In this document: positions 13,850-22,057 of the stretch, piece after piece
How the letters are laid out: the number at the start of each line of letters is the position of its first letter
How positions within the stretch are numbered: the stretch's first letter is position 1
Source of the DNA: Candidatus Faecousia excrementipullorum
GTDB lineage: Bacteria; Bacillota; Clostridia; Oscillospirales; Oscillospiraceae
Direction of reading: 5' to 3'
Length of the DNA stretch: 36,836 bases
Assembly (NCBI GenBank): GCA_018712825.1
Contig: DVGG01000058.1
Location: 1-36,836, forward strand
Translations under genes and position numbers: made by a program
Notes under the pieces: model-generated
Seen by the model: the letters and a program-made list of their open reading frames with translations, nothing else
Databases searched by the model: none
Told to the model about the DNA's origin: nothing

Positions 13850-16372
13850 ATGGAAAACAAAATTCCCACCACCGTAGGGCTTCTTGCCCATGTGGATGCG
13901 GGAAAGACCACCTTGTCGGAGGCCCTTTTGTATGTGGCGGGGGTGCGGCGGACCCTGGGGCGGGTGGATCACCGGGATGCCTATCTGGACACCCACAATC
14001 TGGAGCGGGCCCGGGGCATTACCATCTTCTCCAAGCAGGCCCAGCTGCCGGAGCAGCATATCACCCTGCTGGACACCCCGGGGCACGTGGACTTTGCCCC
14101 GGAGGCGGAGCGGGTCATGCCGGTGCTCAGCTGCGCCGTGCTGGTCATCAGCGGCACCGACGGAGTCCAGGCCCACACCATCACCCTGTGGCAGCTTCTG
14201 CGGCGGTACGCCGTGCCCACCTTCCTGTTTCTGAACAAAATGGATTTGCCGGGGAAGGGCCGGGAGGAGCTGATGCAGGAATTGCAGGAATCCTTCGGCC
14301 CCGGCTTTGTGGACTTCACCCAGCCCCAGGAAACCCTCTGGGAAAACGCCGCTCTGTGCGACGAGGCTCTGCTGGAAACCTACCTGGAAACGGGAACGGT
14401 GACAGAAGGGAACCTCCGGGAGCTCATAGCCCACGGAAAGCTATTCCCCTGCTGCTTCGGCTCCGGTCTGAAACTCCAGGGAGTGGACACCCTTTTGGAG
14501 CTGCTTACCACCTACGCCCCCCGGGAAGAGTACGGGCAGGAATTTGCGGCAAAAGTCTACAAAATCTCCCGGGACCCCCAGGGCAACCGCCTGACCTGGC
14601 TGAAGGTCACAGGGGGTTCTTTGTCCGTCCGCACCGCCCTTTCCTATGAAACGGCAAAGGGGGATAAGGTAGAGGAGAAAATCCAGCAGCTGCGGATTTA
14701 CTCCGGGGAGAAATTCACGGCGGTGCAGCAGGTGCTCCCGGGGCAAATCTGCGCCGCCACCGGCCTGTCCCAGACCTGGATAGGCCAGTCCCTGGGGGCA
14801 GAGCCGGAAGGAAAGCCTCCTCTGGTGGAGCCGGTCATGTCCTACCGGATTGCCCTGCCCTCCGGCACCGACCCCATGACCGTCCTTCCCAAGCTGCGGC
14901 AGTTGGAAGAGGAGGACCCGACGCTTCACATTTTGTGGGAGGCGGGGCAGATTCACGCCCAGGTTATGGGAAAAGTCCAGCAGGAAATCCTCAAAAGCCT
15001 GATTCATCAGCGGTTTTCCCTGGAGGTGCAGCTGACAGACCCCAAAATCCACTACCGGGAGACCATCGAAAATACCGTGGAGGGGGTGGGGCATTTTGAG
15101 CCTCTGCGCCACTATGCAGAAGTCCACCTCCTTTTAGAGCCTCTGCCCCAGGGGAGCGGTCTGGTGTTCGACACCCGGTGCCCCTTGGATGTGCTGGACA
15201 TAAACTATCAGAAGCTGATTCTTACCCATTTGCAGGAAAAGACCCACAGGGGCGTGCTCACCGGCGCTCCCATTACGGATATGAAAATCACCCTTCTCCT
15301 GGGAAAAGCCCACCTAAAGCACACAGAAGGGGGCGACTTCCGCCAGGCTACCTACCGGGCGGTGCGCCAGGGACTGATGGAGGCCCAGTCCAGACTGTTG
15401 GAGCCCTGGTATCGGTTTACCCTGATTGTGCCCTCTGCCCAGGTGGGCAGGGCCATCACCGATATCCGGGCCATGGGAGGCCTGCCGGAGCCCCCGGAAA
15501 ACCGCCGGGAAAACGCCATCCTCACCGGGCAGGTGCCTGCCTCGGAGCTGGGGGACTATGCCCAGCAGGTGGCGGCCTACACCCAGGGAAAGGGGCAGCT
15601 CCAGCTGAGCCTTCTGGGCTACGCTCCCTGCCACAACCAGGAGGCGGTGGTGGCGGCGGCAGGATACAACCCGGAGGCAGATCTGGAAAACACCCCGGAT
15701 TCCGTATTCTGCGCCCACGGCGCAGGCTTTACGGTAAAATGGAGCCAGGTCAAAGACTATATGCACTTGGAGAGCGGCCTGCAGGAGGAAAAACCTCCGG
15801 AGCTTGTAACCCGGAATCTCCGGGTGGACGACAAGGAGCTGGAGGCCATCATGCTCCGGGAGTTTGGCCCCATGAAGCGGCCCCTTTACCGGGCCCCGGA
15901 AAACCGTCCGGCAAAGGAGGAAGTTTTCATCCGTCCGCCCCAGCAGCGTTGCCTGATTGTGGACGGCTACAACATGATTTTCGCCTGGGAGGTTCTGTCC
16001 CAGACTGCCGGAACCGACCTGGACGCCGCCCGGCGGCAGCTGCTGGACAGGCTCAGCAGCTACACCGGCTACACCAAGTGCCGGACGGTGGTGGTATTTG
16101 ACGGCTACAAAGTGGCGGGAAATCCGGGAGAAAAGGGCCATTTTCATAACTTGCAGGTGGTCTACACCAAGGAAAACCAGACGGCAGACGCCTACATCCA
16201 GTCCCTTGTCCGGGAGATTGGCAAAAACTACCAGGTGCGGGTAGCCACCTCCGACGCCCTGGTGCAGCTCAGCTCTCTGGGAAGCGGCGTGCTTCGTATG
16301 TCCGCCCGGGAGCTGGAAGAGGAGGTTTCCCGGACAGCCAAGGAAATGCAGGCCCATTTCCATGCAGAATAA
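13850..16372 (+). CDS. TetM/EF-G-like translation GTPase fused to a NYN (Rae1/YacP-like) nuclease domain
   Basis: An 840-residue protein. Residues 1-220 are a translational GTPase: G1 AHVDAGKTT 13-21, RGIT 55-58, DTPGH 75-79, NKMD 129-132. Domains II-V follow as in TetM/TetO ribosome protection proteins, with domain V around LEPWYRFTLIVPSAQVGRAI. A linker with SVFCAHGAGFTVKWSQVKDYMHL leads to a C-terminal NYN domain from residue 701 (CLIVDGYNMIF) to the end. The acidic residues D705, D751, D780 and D802 fit the NYN/PIN metal-binding set. TetM binds the ribosomal A site; Rae1 (YacP) of Bacillus subtilis cuts mRNA at that site. The fusion suggests a GTPase that recognises stalled or drug-bound ribosomes and cleaves the message. 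It is longer than TetM (about 640). Tetracycline resistance should not be assumed. ATG 13850 follows GGAAGGGAG. Confidence 0.88.
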   Translation: MENKIPTTVGLLAHVDAGKTTLSEALLYVAGVRRTLGRVDHRDAYLDTHNLERARGITIFSKQAQLPEQHITLLDTPGHVDFAPEAERVMPVLSCAVLVISGTDGVQAHTITLWQLLRRYAVPTFLFLNKMDLPGKGREELMQELQESFGPGFVDFTQPQETLWENAALCDEALLETYLETGTVTEGNLRELIAHGKLFPCCFGSGLKLQGVDTLLELLTTYAPREEYGQEFAAKVYKISRDPQGNRLTWLKVTGGSLSVRTALSYETAKGDKVEEKIQQLRIYSGEKFTAVQQVLPGQICAATGLSQTWIGQSLGAEPEGKPPLVEPVMSYRIALPSGTDPMTVLPKLRQLEEEDPTLHILWEAGQIHAQVMGKVQQEILKSLIHQRFSLEVQLTDPKIHYRETIENTVEGVGHFEPLRHYAEVHLLLEPLPQGSGLVFDTRCPLDVLDINYQKLILTHLQEKTHRGVLTGAPITDMKITLLLGKAHLKHTEGGDFRQATYRAVRQGLMEAQSRLLEPWYRFTLIVPSAQVGRAITDIRAMGGLPEPPENRRENAILTGQVPASELGDYAQQVAAYTQGKGQLQLSLLGYAPCHNQEAVVAAAGYNPEADLENTPDSVFCAHGAGFTVKWSQVKDYMHLESGLQEEKPPELVTRNLRVDDKELEAIMLREFGPMKRPLYRAPENRPAKEEVFIRPPQQRCLIVDGYNMIFAWEVLSQTAGTDLDAARRQLLDRLSSYTGYTKCRTVVVFDGYKVAGNPGEKGHFHNLQVVYTKENQTADAYIQSLVREIGKNYQVRVATSDALVQLSSLGSGVLRMSARELEEEVSRTAKEMQAHFHAE

Positions 16373-16406
16373 AAGGGGGAGGCAGACCAATTTTGGCCTG
16401 CCTCCC
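16371..16406 (-). terminator. Terminator of the iron alcohol dehydrogenase gene
   Basis: GGGAGGCAG at 16377-16385 pairs with CTGCCTCCC at 16398-16406, with extra inner pairs. The A-run at 16371-16374 is a T-run on the minus strand. It also separates the gene from the convergent GTPase gene. Confidence 0.7.
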
Positions 16407-16438
16407 TAAGGATAGATAGGAGATGTATCGAAGGAAAA

Positions 16439-17656
16439 TCAGAAGTCCACTTCCCAGTCGTAGTAGCAGCACTTGAGGAGCTTTTCCATCTCCTCCTGGG
16501 TGGGAATCCGGGGGTTGGAGCCGGTGCAGGCGTCGCCGATGGCGTTCCTGGCAATCTCCGGCAGCCGCTCCAGGAACACCTTCTCCGGCACGAAGCCCTG
16601 GTCGCAGGGATAGGAGTCGGCGCCGTAGTGGGCGATGCACTGGGGGATGTTCAGGTCGTCGTTCATCTTCCGCAGATAGGCGATGAGCAGAGCCACCTTC
16701 TCGTCGTTGCTGCTGCCACCCAGCTTCATCTCGTCGGCAATGACGGCATACCGGGCCTTGGCGGTCTCGTTCTTGGCGTTGAAGGCGATGACCTTGGGCA
16801 GGTACATGGCGTTGGCAGCGCCGTGGATGATGTGGGCGCCGTAGTCTGCAAAGGCGGCACCGGTCTTGTGAGCCATGGAGTGGACAATGCCCAGCAATGC
16901 GTTGGAGAAGGCCATGCCGGCCAGACACTGGGCGTTGTGCATAGCGTCCCGCTTCTCCATGTCCCCATTGTAGCTGCCTACCAGGTCATGCTGAATCATG
17001 CGGATGGCGTGGATGGCCAGGGGGTCGGTGTAGTCGCAGTTGGCGGTGGACACATAGGCCTCGATGGCGTGGGTCATGGCGTCCATGCCGGTGTGAGCTA
17101 CCAGCTTCTTGGGCATGGTCTCTGCCAGGGTGGGGTCTACGATGGCCACATCCGGGGTGATTTCAAAGTCTGCCAGGGGGTACTTGATGCCCTGCTCATA
17201 GTCGGTGATGACGGAGAAGGCGGTGACCTCCGTGGCGGTGCCGGAGGTGGAGGAGATGGCGCAGAACCGGGCCTTCCGCCGCAGCTGGGGAATGCCGAAG
17301 ACCTTGCACATCTCCGGGAAGGTGATCTCCGGGTACTCGTACTTAATCCACATGGCCTTGGCTGCATCGATGGGAGAGCCGCCGCCGATGGCTACAATCC
17401 AGTCCGGCTGGAACTTCTCCATGGCCTGAGCGCCCCGCATAACGGTGTCCACGGAAGGATCGGGCTCGATACCCTCGAATACCTCTACCTCCATGCCGGC
17501 CTCTTTCAGGTTGGCGATGACCTTATCCAGGAAGCCGAACTTCTTCATGGAGCCGCCGCCCACACAGACCATGGCTTTCTTGCCCTCAAAGGTCTTCAGG
17601 GCATCCAAAGCGCCCTTTCCATGATAAATGTCTCTGGGAAGAGTAAATCTTGCCAT
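16439..17656 (-). CDS. Iron-containing alcohol dehydrogenase (butanol dehydrogenase-like)
   Basis: A 405-residue group III alcohol dehydrogenase, which interconverts aldehydes and alcohols with NAD(P)H. The nucleotide site is GGGS at CVGGGS and IVAIGGGSPIDAAKAMW. The metal region has the family pattern HTGMDAMTHAIEAYVS and HSMAHKTGAAF, with a further His in HIIHGAANA. The ATG at 17656 with GGAGGAAAG is preferred over an upstream in-frame ATG at 17671. A LysR-type regulator is divergently transcribed 133 bases away and may control it. The likely role is disposal of reducing power in fermentation or detoxifying an aldehyde. Confidence 0.93.
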   Translation of the reverse strand: MARFTLPRDIYHGKGALDALKTFEGKKAMVCVGGGSMKKFGFLDKVIANLKEAGMEVEVFEGIEPDPSVDTVMRGAQAMEKFQPDWIVAIGGGSPIDAAKAMWIKYEYPEITFPEMCKVFGIPQLRRKARFCAISSTSGTATEVTAFSVITDYEQGIKYPLADFEITPDVAIVDPTLAETMPKKLVAHTGMDAMTHAIEAYVSTANCDYTDPLAIHAIRMIQHDLVGSYNGDMEKRDAMHNAQCLAGMAFSNALLGIVHSMAHKTGAAFADYGAHIIHGAANAMYLPKVIAFNAKNETAKARYAVIADEMKLGGSSNDEKVALLIAYLRKMNDDLNIPQCIAHYGADSYPCDQGFVPEKVFLERLPEIARNAIGDACTGSNPRIPTQEEMEKLLKCCYYDWEVDF

Positions 17657-17789
17657 ATTTCTTTCCTCCAAATTCTCAGTATGGTTTTTCCAAGGCTAAA
17701 GATTAGCACATTTTCGGAAAAACACAAGGATTATGCCGGATCGGAATATGATATTTGTATTTTGATATATGAGAAAGAAGGTGTACGTG

Positions 17790-18731
17790 ATGGATTTCAA
17801 CACCCATCAGCTCCACTGCCTGGTGGAAATCGAGCGCACCCGCTCCGTGTCCCAGGCTGCTGCCAACCTGTATATGAGCCAGCCCAACCTGAGCCGGATT
17901 CTGGGGGAGACGGAAAAGGCCGTGGGCTTTCCCATTTTCGAGCGCACCAGAAAAGGCGTCCGCCCCACCCAGAAGGGGGTGGCCCTGCTGCGCCACGCCC
18001 GGAACATCCTCCGGGAGGCGGACTTCATCCAGGGCCTGGGCCCAGCCGGAGAGAGCCCCAACCGGTTCCGGATTTGCCTGCCCCGGTCCTACCGCCACAC
18101 CCGGGATGTGGCCCGGTTTTTGCAGTCCCTGGGGCCGGGGGAGAAGCTGGACGCCATGGTGAAGGAGTGCCACCCCCGGCAGGCTCTGGAGCTGCTGGAC
18201 AGCGGCAGCGCCGAGGTGGCGGTGATTCGCTTCAGTGTGGAGTATCAGGACTACTTCTCCGAGCAGATGGAGGAGCTTTCCATGACCATGAAGCCCCTGG
18301 GACAGACGGAATATACCGTGGTGGTGAGCCGGAACAGTCCCCTGGCTTCCCGGCACCAGGTGTCCCGGGAGACTTTGTCCCACTACCGGGAAATCCGTCA
18401 CCGGGATGTGTTCTACCCCCGGAACCGGCCCCAGGAGGGGAGCTTCCTTTACACCGTGGACAGGCTGGCCCAGATTCAGATGCTCCACGGGCTGCCGGAT
18501 GCCTATATGTGGTCGGAGCCTCTGGAGGAGAGCGTGTGCAAAGCCTTTGCCCTGACCCAGCTTTCCTGCCGGGAAGGGGGCACCCGGTATCAGGACGCCC
18601 TGGTCTATAAGCCCCGGGGCCCCATGTCGGAGACGGAGCGCCGGTACCTTCGCTTCCTCCTGGAGCCGGAAAATGGGGAAACTGCCCCCCTTTCCACCTT
18701 TTGGGTTGACAATCCTTCTCAAATCCTTTAA
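17790..18731 (+). CDS. LysR-family transcriptional regulator
   Basis: A 313-residue regulator. Residues 1-62 are the winged helix-turn-helix (FNTHQLHCLVEIERTRSVSQ, AANLYMSQPNLSRILGETEK), followed by GFPIFERTRKGVRPTQKG. The remainder is the effector-binding domain, ending in a short variable tail. ATG 17790 is chosen because AGAAGGTG sits at the right distance; ATG 17769 overlaps that site. It is divergent from the alcohol dehydrogenase, the classical LysR target arrangement; the AT-rich gap contains ATATGATATTTG/TTTTGATATAT, which could hold the binding site. Confidence 0.9.
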   Translation: MDFNTHQLHCLVEIERTRSVSQAAANLYMSQPNLSRILGETEKAVGFPIFERTRKGVRPTQKGVALLRHARNILREADFIQGLGPAGESPNRFRICLPRSYRHTRDVARFLQSLGPGEKLDAMVKECHPRQALELLDSGSAEVAVIRFSVEYQDYFSEQMEELSMTMKPLGQTEYTVVVSRNSPLASRHQVSRETLSHYREIRHRDVFYPRNRPQEGSFLYTVDRLAQIQMLHGLPDAYMWSEPLEESVCKAFALTQLSCREGGTRYQDALVYKPRGPMSETERRYLRFLLEPENGETAPLSTFWVDNPSQIL

Positions 18732-18734
18732 GAT
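18706..18734 (+). promoter_or_regulatory. Promoter of the NCS2 permease gene
   Basis: TTGACA at 18706-18711 and TAAGAT at 18729-18734, 17 bases apart. It lies across the end of the LysR gene, so the permease can be expressed independently. Confidence 0.65.
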
Positions 18735-18774
18735 TGTGTTTGTGAATTTTTTGTGAAAGAGAGAAGATTGACCC

Positions 18775-20169
18775 ATGCCTAAAAAAACACCTCTGTCCTC
18801 TGAGGCCTTTACCTTTGAGGGCAAGCTGCCCCTGCGGCAGGCAATCCCCCTGGGCTTGCAGCACGTGCTGGCCATGTTCGTGGGAAACCTCACCCCGCTG
18901 CTCATCATCACCGGCGCCTGCGGTCTGGCAGGCGGTGAGTTTGCAGACCTGCAGGTAAGCCTTCTGCAGAACGCCATGCTGGTAGCCGGCCTTGTGACCT
19001 TACTCCAGCTCTTTGCCATCGGCCCCATCGGCGGCAAGGTGCCCATCATCATGGGCACCTCCTCCGGCTTCATCGGGGTGTTCAATTCCGTCACCACCAC
19101 CATGGGGGGCGGTATCCTCACCTACGGTGCCATTATGGGTGCTTCCATCATCGGCGGCCTGTTTGAGACGGTGCTGGGTGCCTTCCTCAAGCCCCTGCGC
19201 CGGTTCTTCCCCAGCGTGGTCACCGGCACCGTGGTGCTGTCCATCGGCCTGAGCCTGATTGCCGTGGGCATCAGCTCCTTCGGCGGCGGCAGCGGCGCTG
19301 TGGACTACGGCTCTGTGGAGAATCTGCTGCTGGGCATTTTCGTGCTGGTGGTGATTCTGATTTTCAAGCACTGCCCCAACCGGTTCCTCAGCTCCTCCTC
19401 CATTCTCATGGGCATTATCGCCGGTTATATTGCCGCCGGGCTTATGGGACTGTTCCTTCCCACCACCGGTGTTACCGCCGAGGGTGCGGCCTACACCAAG
19501 GCCTGGGTGCTGGACTGGAGCAAGGTGGCAAACGCCTCCTGGTTCGCCGTGCCCCAGCTGATGCCGGTAAAGCCGGTGTTTGACATGCGGGCCATTGCCC
19601 CGGTGATGATCATGTTCATCGTCACCGCCGTGGAAACGGTGGGCGACATCTCCGGCGTAATGGTGGGCGGCCTGGATCGGGAAGCCACCGACAAGGAGCT
19701 TGCCGGCGGCGTCATGTGTGACGGCCTGGGCTCCTCCTTTGCCGCCCTGTTCGGGGTGCTGCCCAACACCTCCTTCTCCCAGAATGTGGGCCTTGTGACC
19801 ATGACCAAGGTGGTCAACCGCTTCGCCCTGGCTACCGGCGCCCTGTTCCTGGTGCTGTGCGGCCTCATCCCCAAGCTGGGAGCATTGGTCTCCATGATGC
19901 CCCAGGCGGTACTGGGCGGCGCTGCGGTGATGATGTTCTCCTCCATCGTGATTTCCGGCATTCAGCTCATCACCCGGGAGCCCCTCACCCCCCGGAACCT
20001 GTCCATCGTGTCCGTTGCTCTGGGTCTGGGCTACGGCATCGGTGCCAACCCCGGAGTGCTTGTCCAGGCTCCCCAGTTTGTGACCCTGATTTTCGGCGGC
20101 AGCGGCATTGTCCCCGCCGCTCTGGTGGCAATTCTTCTGAATGTGCTCCTTCCCAAAGAGAAAAAGTAA
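18775..20169 (+). CDS. NCS2-family nucleobase (xanthine/urate/uracil) permease
   Basis: A 464-residue membrane protein with about 12-14 helices. The N-terminal motif LGLQHVLAMFVGNLTPLLII is the NCS2 signature; the two substrate segments appear as VETVGDISGVMVGG and the GxxNTSFSQNVGLV motif near residue 335. It imports a purine or pyrimidine base with protons or sodium. The xanthine/urate branch seems more likely than uracil from the TxE-like VTAVETVGD segment, but this is not certain. ATG 18775 has only a weak AGAGAGAAG site. No purine catabolic genes are adjacent. Confidence 0.9.
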   Translation: MPKKTPLSSEAFTFEGKLPLRQAIPLGLQHVLAMFVGNLTPLLIITGACGLAGGEFADLQVSLLQNAMLVAGLVTLLQLFAIGPIGGKVPIIMGTSSGFIGVFNSVTTTMGGGILTYGAIMGASIIGGLFETVLGAFLKPLRRFFPSVVTGTVVLSIGLSLIAVGISSFGGGSGAVDYGSVENLLLGIFVLVVILIFKHCPNRFLSSSSILMGIIAGYIAAGLMGLFLPTTGVTAEGAAYTKAWVLDWSKVANASWFAVPQLMPVKPVFDMRAIAPVMIMFIVTAVETVGDISGVMVGGLDREATDKELAGGVMCDGLGSSFAALFGVLPNTSFSQNVGLVTMTKVVNRFALATGALFLVLCGLIPKLGALVSMMPQAVLGGAAVMMFSSIVISGIQLITREPLTPRNLSIVSVALGLGYGIGANPGVLVQAPQFVTLIFGGSGIVPAALVAILLNVLLPKEKK

Positions 20170-20183
20170 GTTCCTAAGTAAAA

Positions 20184-20227
20184 AAGCGGGAGAACCCCAA
20201 GACCGGGGGTTCTCCCGCTTCTGTTTT
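20184..20227. terminator. Bidirectional terminator between the permease and the DUF4367 gene
   Basis: AAGCGGGAGAACCCC at 20184-20198 pairs with GGGGTTCTCCCGCTT at 20206-20220. A T-rich tail follows on the plus strand and an A-run precedes it, so it can end both convergent genes. Confidence 0.85.
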
Positions 20228-20254
20228 CCAGGCACAAACCCATCCGCAAAGGGC

Positions 20255-20983
20255 CTACCCGCCGATGGAGTCAATCATCTGTTTCATCTCTTCCAGGGTG
20301 ATGTCACCGGCGATGGAGCATTCCAGCCGGTCTGCCAGCCACACCGCCACAAGGGTATCGTAATTGCGGCAGATGTAATACTGGATGCCGTCAACCGCAT
20401 AAATCTCCAGCAGGGAATCGGAATACTCATATTCTGTGGGACTGCCGTCCACATAGTCCCCGATGCGGATGCGCATATCCCCCCGGGGGCCGGTGAAAAG
20501 CGCCCAATAGGTACGGGCGATGGGGGACTGCTGCACCGAAGATTCTCCAAGAGCATAGTCCTCCGGGAACCAGGTGGGCAGCATGGCCGAGGCTTCCGGA
20601 AAATCCCCCAGGGCTTCTTCCGTGGGGAGGGGCGGCTTGTCCTGGTGGGGGGAATCCAGGGAAAAGCTGTTCTCATACCAGAGGATGATGGATTCCCACA
20701 GTCCGCTGGCGTTGATGGCAATGCTCAGCAGAAGCACCACCGCCGCTGCGGCGGCCAGCAGGCCGGGTATTCCGGGCCGTTTCCCCTTCCTGGGGTGGCG
20801 GTCCACCGGGGCAGGCTCCGGGGATTTTTCTGCTGCCTGCTCCCGCCGGGCCGGAAGCTCTGGGATAGAAAGGGCGCTTTCCGGCTGGAGAGCCTGATTT
20901 TCCTGAAGAATCCGGCGCAGGGTTTCGGTTTCCATGGAATCAAACCGGGACAAAGCGCTGTCCGGCAAACGACAATCGGCCAC
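20255..20983 (-). CDS. DUF4367-domain single-pass membrane protein
   Basis: A 242-residue protein: a cytosolic N-terminus of about 80 residues with charged helices, one transmembrane segment (GLLAAAAAVVLLLSIAIN), and an extracytoplasmic C-terminal DUF4367 domain (LPTWFPEDYALGESS, then SLLEIYAVDGIQYYICRN and TLVAVWLADRLECSIAGDI). Such proteins often accompany sigma factors as anti-sigma-like sensors, but no sigma gene is adjacent. The start is taken as GTG 20983, which has GGAGG 7 bases upstream; the in-frame ATG 21013 lies upstream of that ribosome site and is unlikely. Confidence 0.75.
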   Translation of the reverse strand: MADCRLPDSALSRFDSMETETLRRILQENQALQPESALSIPELPARREQAAEKSPEPAPVDRHPRKGKRPGIPGLLAAAAAVVLLLSIAINASGLWESIILWYENSFSLDSPHQDKPPLPTEEALGDFPEASAMLPTWFPEDYALGESSVQQSPIARTYWALFTGPRGDMRIRIGDYVDGSPTEYEYSDSLLEIYAVDGIQYYICRNYDTLVAVWLADRLECSIAGDITLEEMKQMIDSIGG

Positions 20984-21240
20984 TGGGATACCTCCGTTTA
21001 CAACAAGATACATCCCCCCTCCGGGGGAAGAAATGGGGCGGGGAAAGGGACTTTTCCCCCAGGGGGCAGGACAAAATTTCCCCCCAATTTAACATTTTCT
21101 GTATTCGCCTACAATTTTCGAGGGATTCCGACAAAAACGTCGTGGTATTATCCTTCCAGAGGACAGCCAAAGCCCAATCTGAAAGACTTACCCGGAATGA
21201 AACCAAACGAAAGGCGATTGCAGAAAGGAAGAAAACAGTT

Positions 21241-21849
21241 ATGAAGGAAATTACATCCATTGCAAAGCAGCTGACCAACCCCCGTGTTGTCATGGAGCAG
21301 GTGCATGAAATTCTGAAGGAGGTGGACCCGGGCTTCCGGGAAATCCGGCGGACCTACCGGGAAAATGTGGCCCAGCTCCAGGAAGAGAGCACCGACAGGG
21401 AGGCAGAACAGATTATGACCTACCTGGATGCCAGGGAACGGGCTTTTTCCCAGGAGGTTTTGTATATTGCCTTTCAGGGGCTGTTCCTGAACATGGAGAT
21501 TTTTCGCAACCCGGTGAGCGGACTGCTGCTGCAGGAGGGGTACGAAACCCTGAACCGGGAGTATCTGCTGGAGAGCCTGCCGGGGGTGCAGCTGGCAAGA
21601 AACCAGGCAAAGGCCGCGCAGCCCGAGCCCTGGTCTTTGAAGGCACAGCGGCTGCTGGAGGGAATCGGGGAGTACTATGCTTACCTGGAGACGGTGGGCT
21701 ATAAGGTGGCCCATTACATAGGCTTCCGTCTGGCAGACGAGCTGCTGTACTACATCCTTCCCGGCTACGCCAGCAACCAGGCCAACACCATTGCCTATGG
21801 GGCTGCCCTGGAAAAGTACCTGCAAATCCACCTGGATACTCTGGGTTAA
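21241..21849 (+). CDS. Helical protein of unknown function, 202 aa
   Basis: A soluble, mostly helical protein that I do not recognise. Residues 1-60 are predicted helices with charged faces (TNPRVVMEQVHEILKEVDPG), the centre contains AFSQEVLYIAFQGLFLNMEIF, and the end has GYKVAHYIGFRLADELLYYILPGY. There is no signal peptide, membrane helix or cysteine pair. ATG 21241 has AGAAAGGAAG upstream; the frame open from 21142 lacks such a site. It stands alone between the DUF4367 gene, transcribed away from it, and the MoxR operon, which has its own promoter. Confidence 0.65.
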   Translation: MKEITSIAKQLTNPRVVMEQVHEILKEVDPGFREIRRTYRENVAQLQEESTDREAEQIMTYLDARERAFSQEVLYIAFQGLFLNMEIFRNPVSGLLLQEGYETLNREYLLESLPGVQLARNQAKAAQPEPWSLKAQRLLEGIGEYYAYLETVGYKVAHYIGFRLADELLYYILPGYASNQANTIAYGAALEKYLQIHLDTLG

Positions 21850-21965
21850 AATCCCATCTTAGAAATTATAACCAATCCCATTCCCTGTTTCAAGGCTAAT
21901 CCACGGAAAATCTCACACATCCCACAAAATTTACATAATCTTTCACCCGGAAGGGCAATAAGGGT

Positions 21966-21994
21966 TTTACAAACCGGGAATTTTCCGCTATACT
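21966..21994 (+). promoter_or_regulatory. Promoter of the MoxR/DUF58/transglutaminase operon
   Basis: TTTACA at 21966-21971 and TATACT at 21989-21994 are 17 bases apart, followed by a GC-rich hairpin (GCCGGCGGACAAGCCGGC) at 22009-22026 in the leader. Confidence 0.8.
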
Positions 21995-22057
21995 GTTGGT
22001 AAACACTGCCGGCGGACAAGCCGGCGGAGGAGAAAGGAAAACAGGGGAGGGTTCGCC

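Noticed and set aside
13850-16372. Annotation as a tetracycline-resistance gene
   Set aside because: The protein is longer than TetM, carries a nuclease domain and has no resistance context; resistance cannot be claimed from similarity.
16628-18610. 660-codon plus-strand frame opposite the alcohol dehydrogenase and within the LysR gene
   Set aside because: It is a shadow frame caused by high GC third positions; it lacks a ribosome site and domains, while the real genes on both strands are clear.
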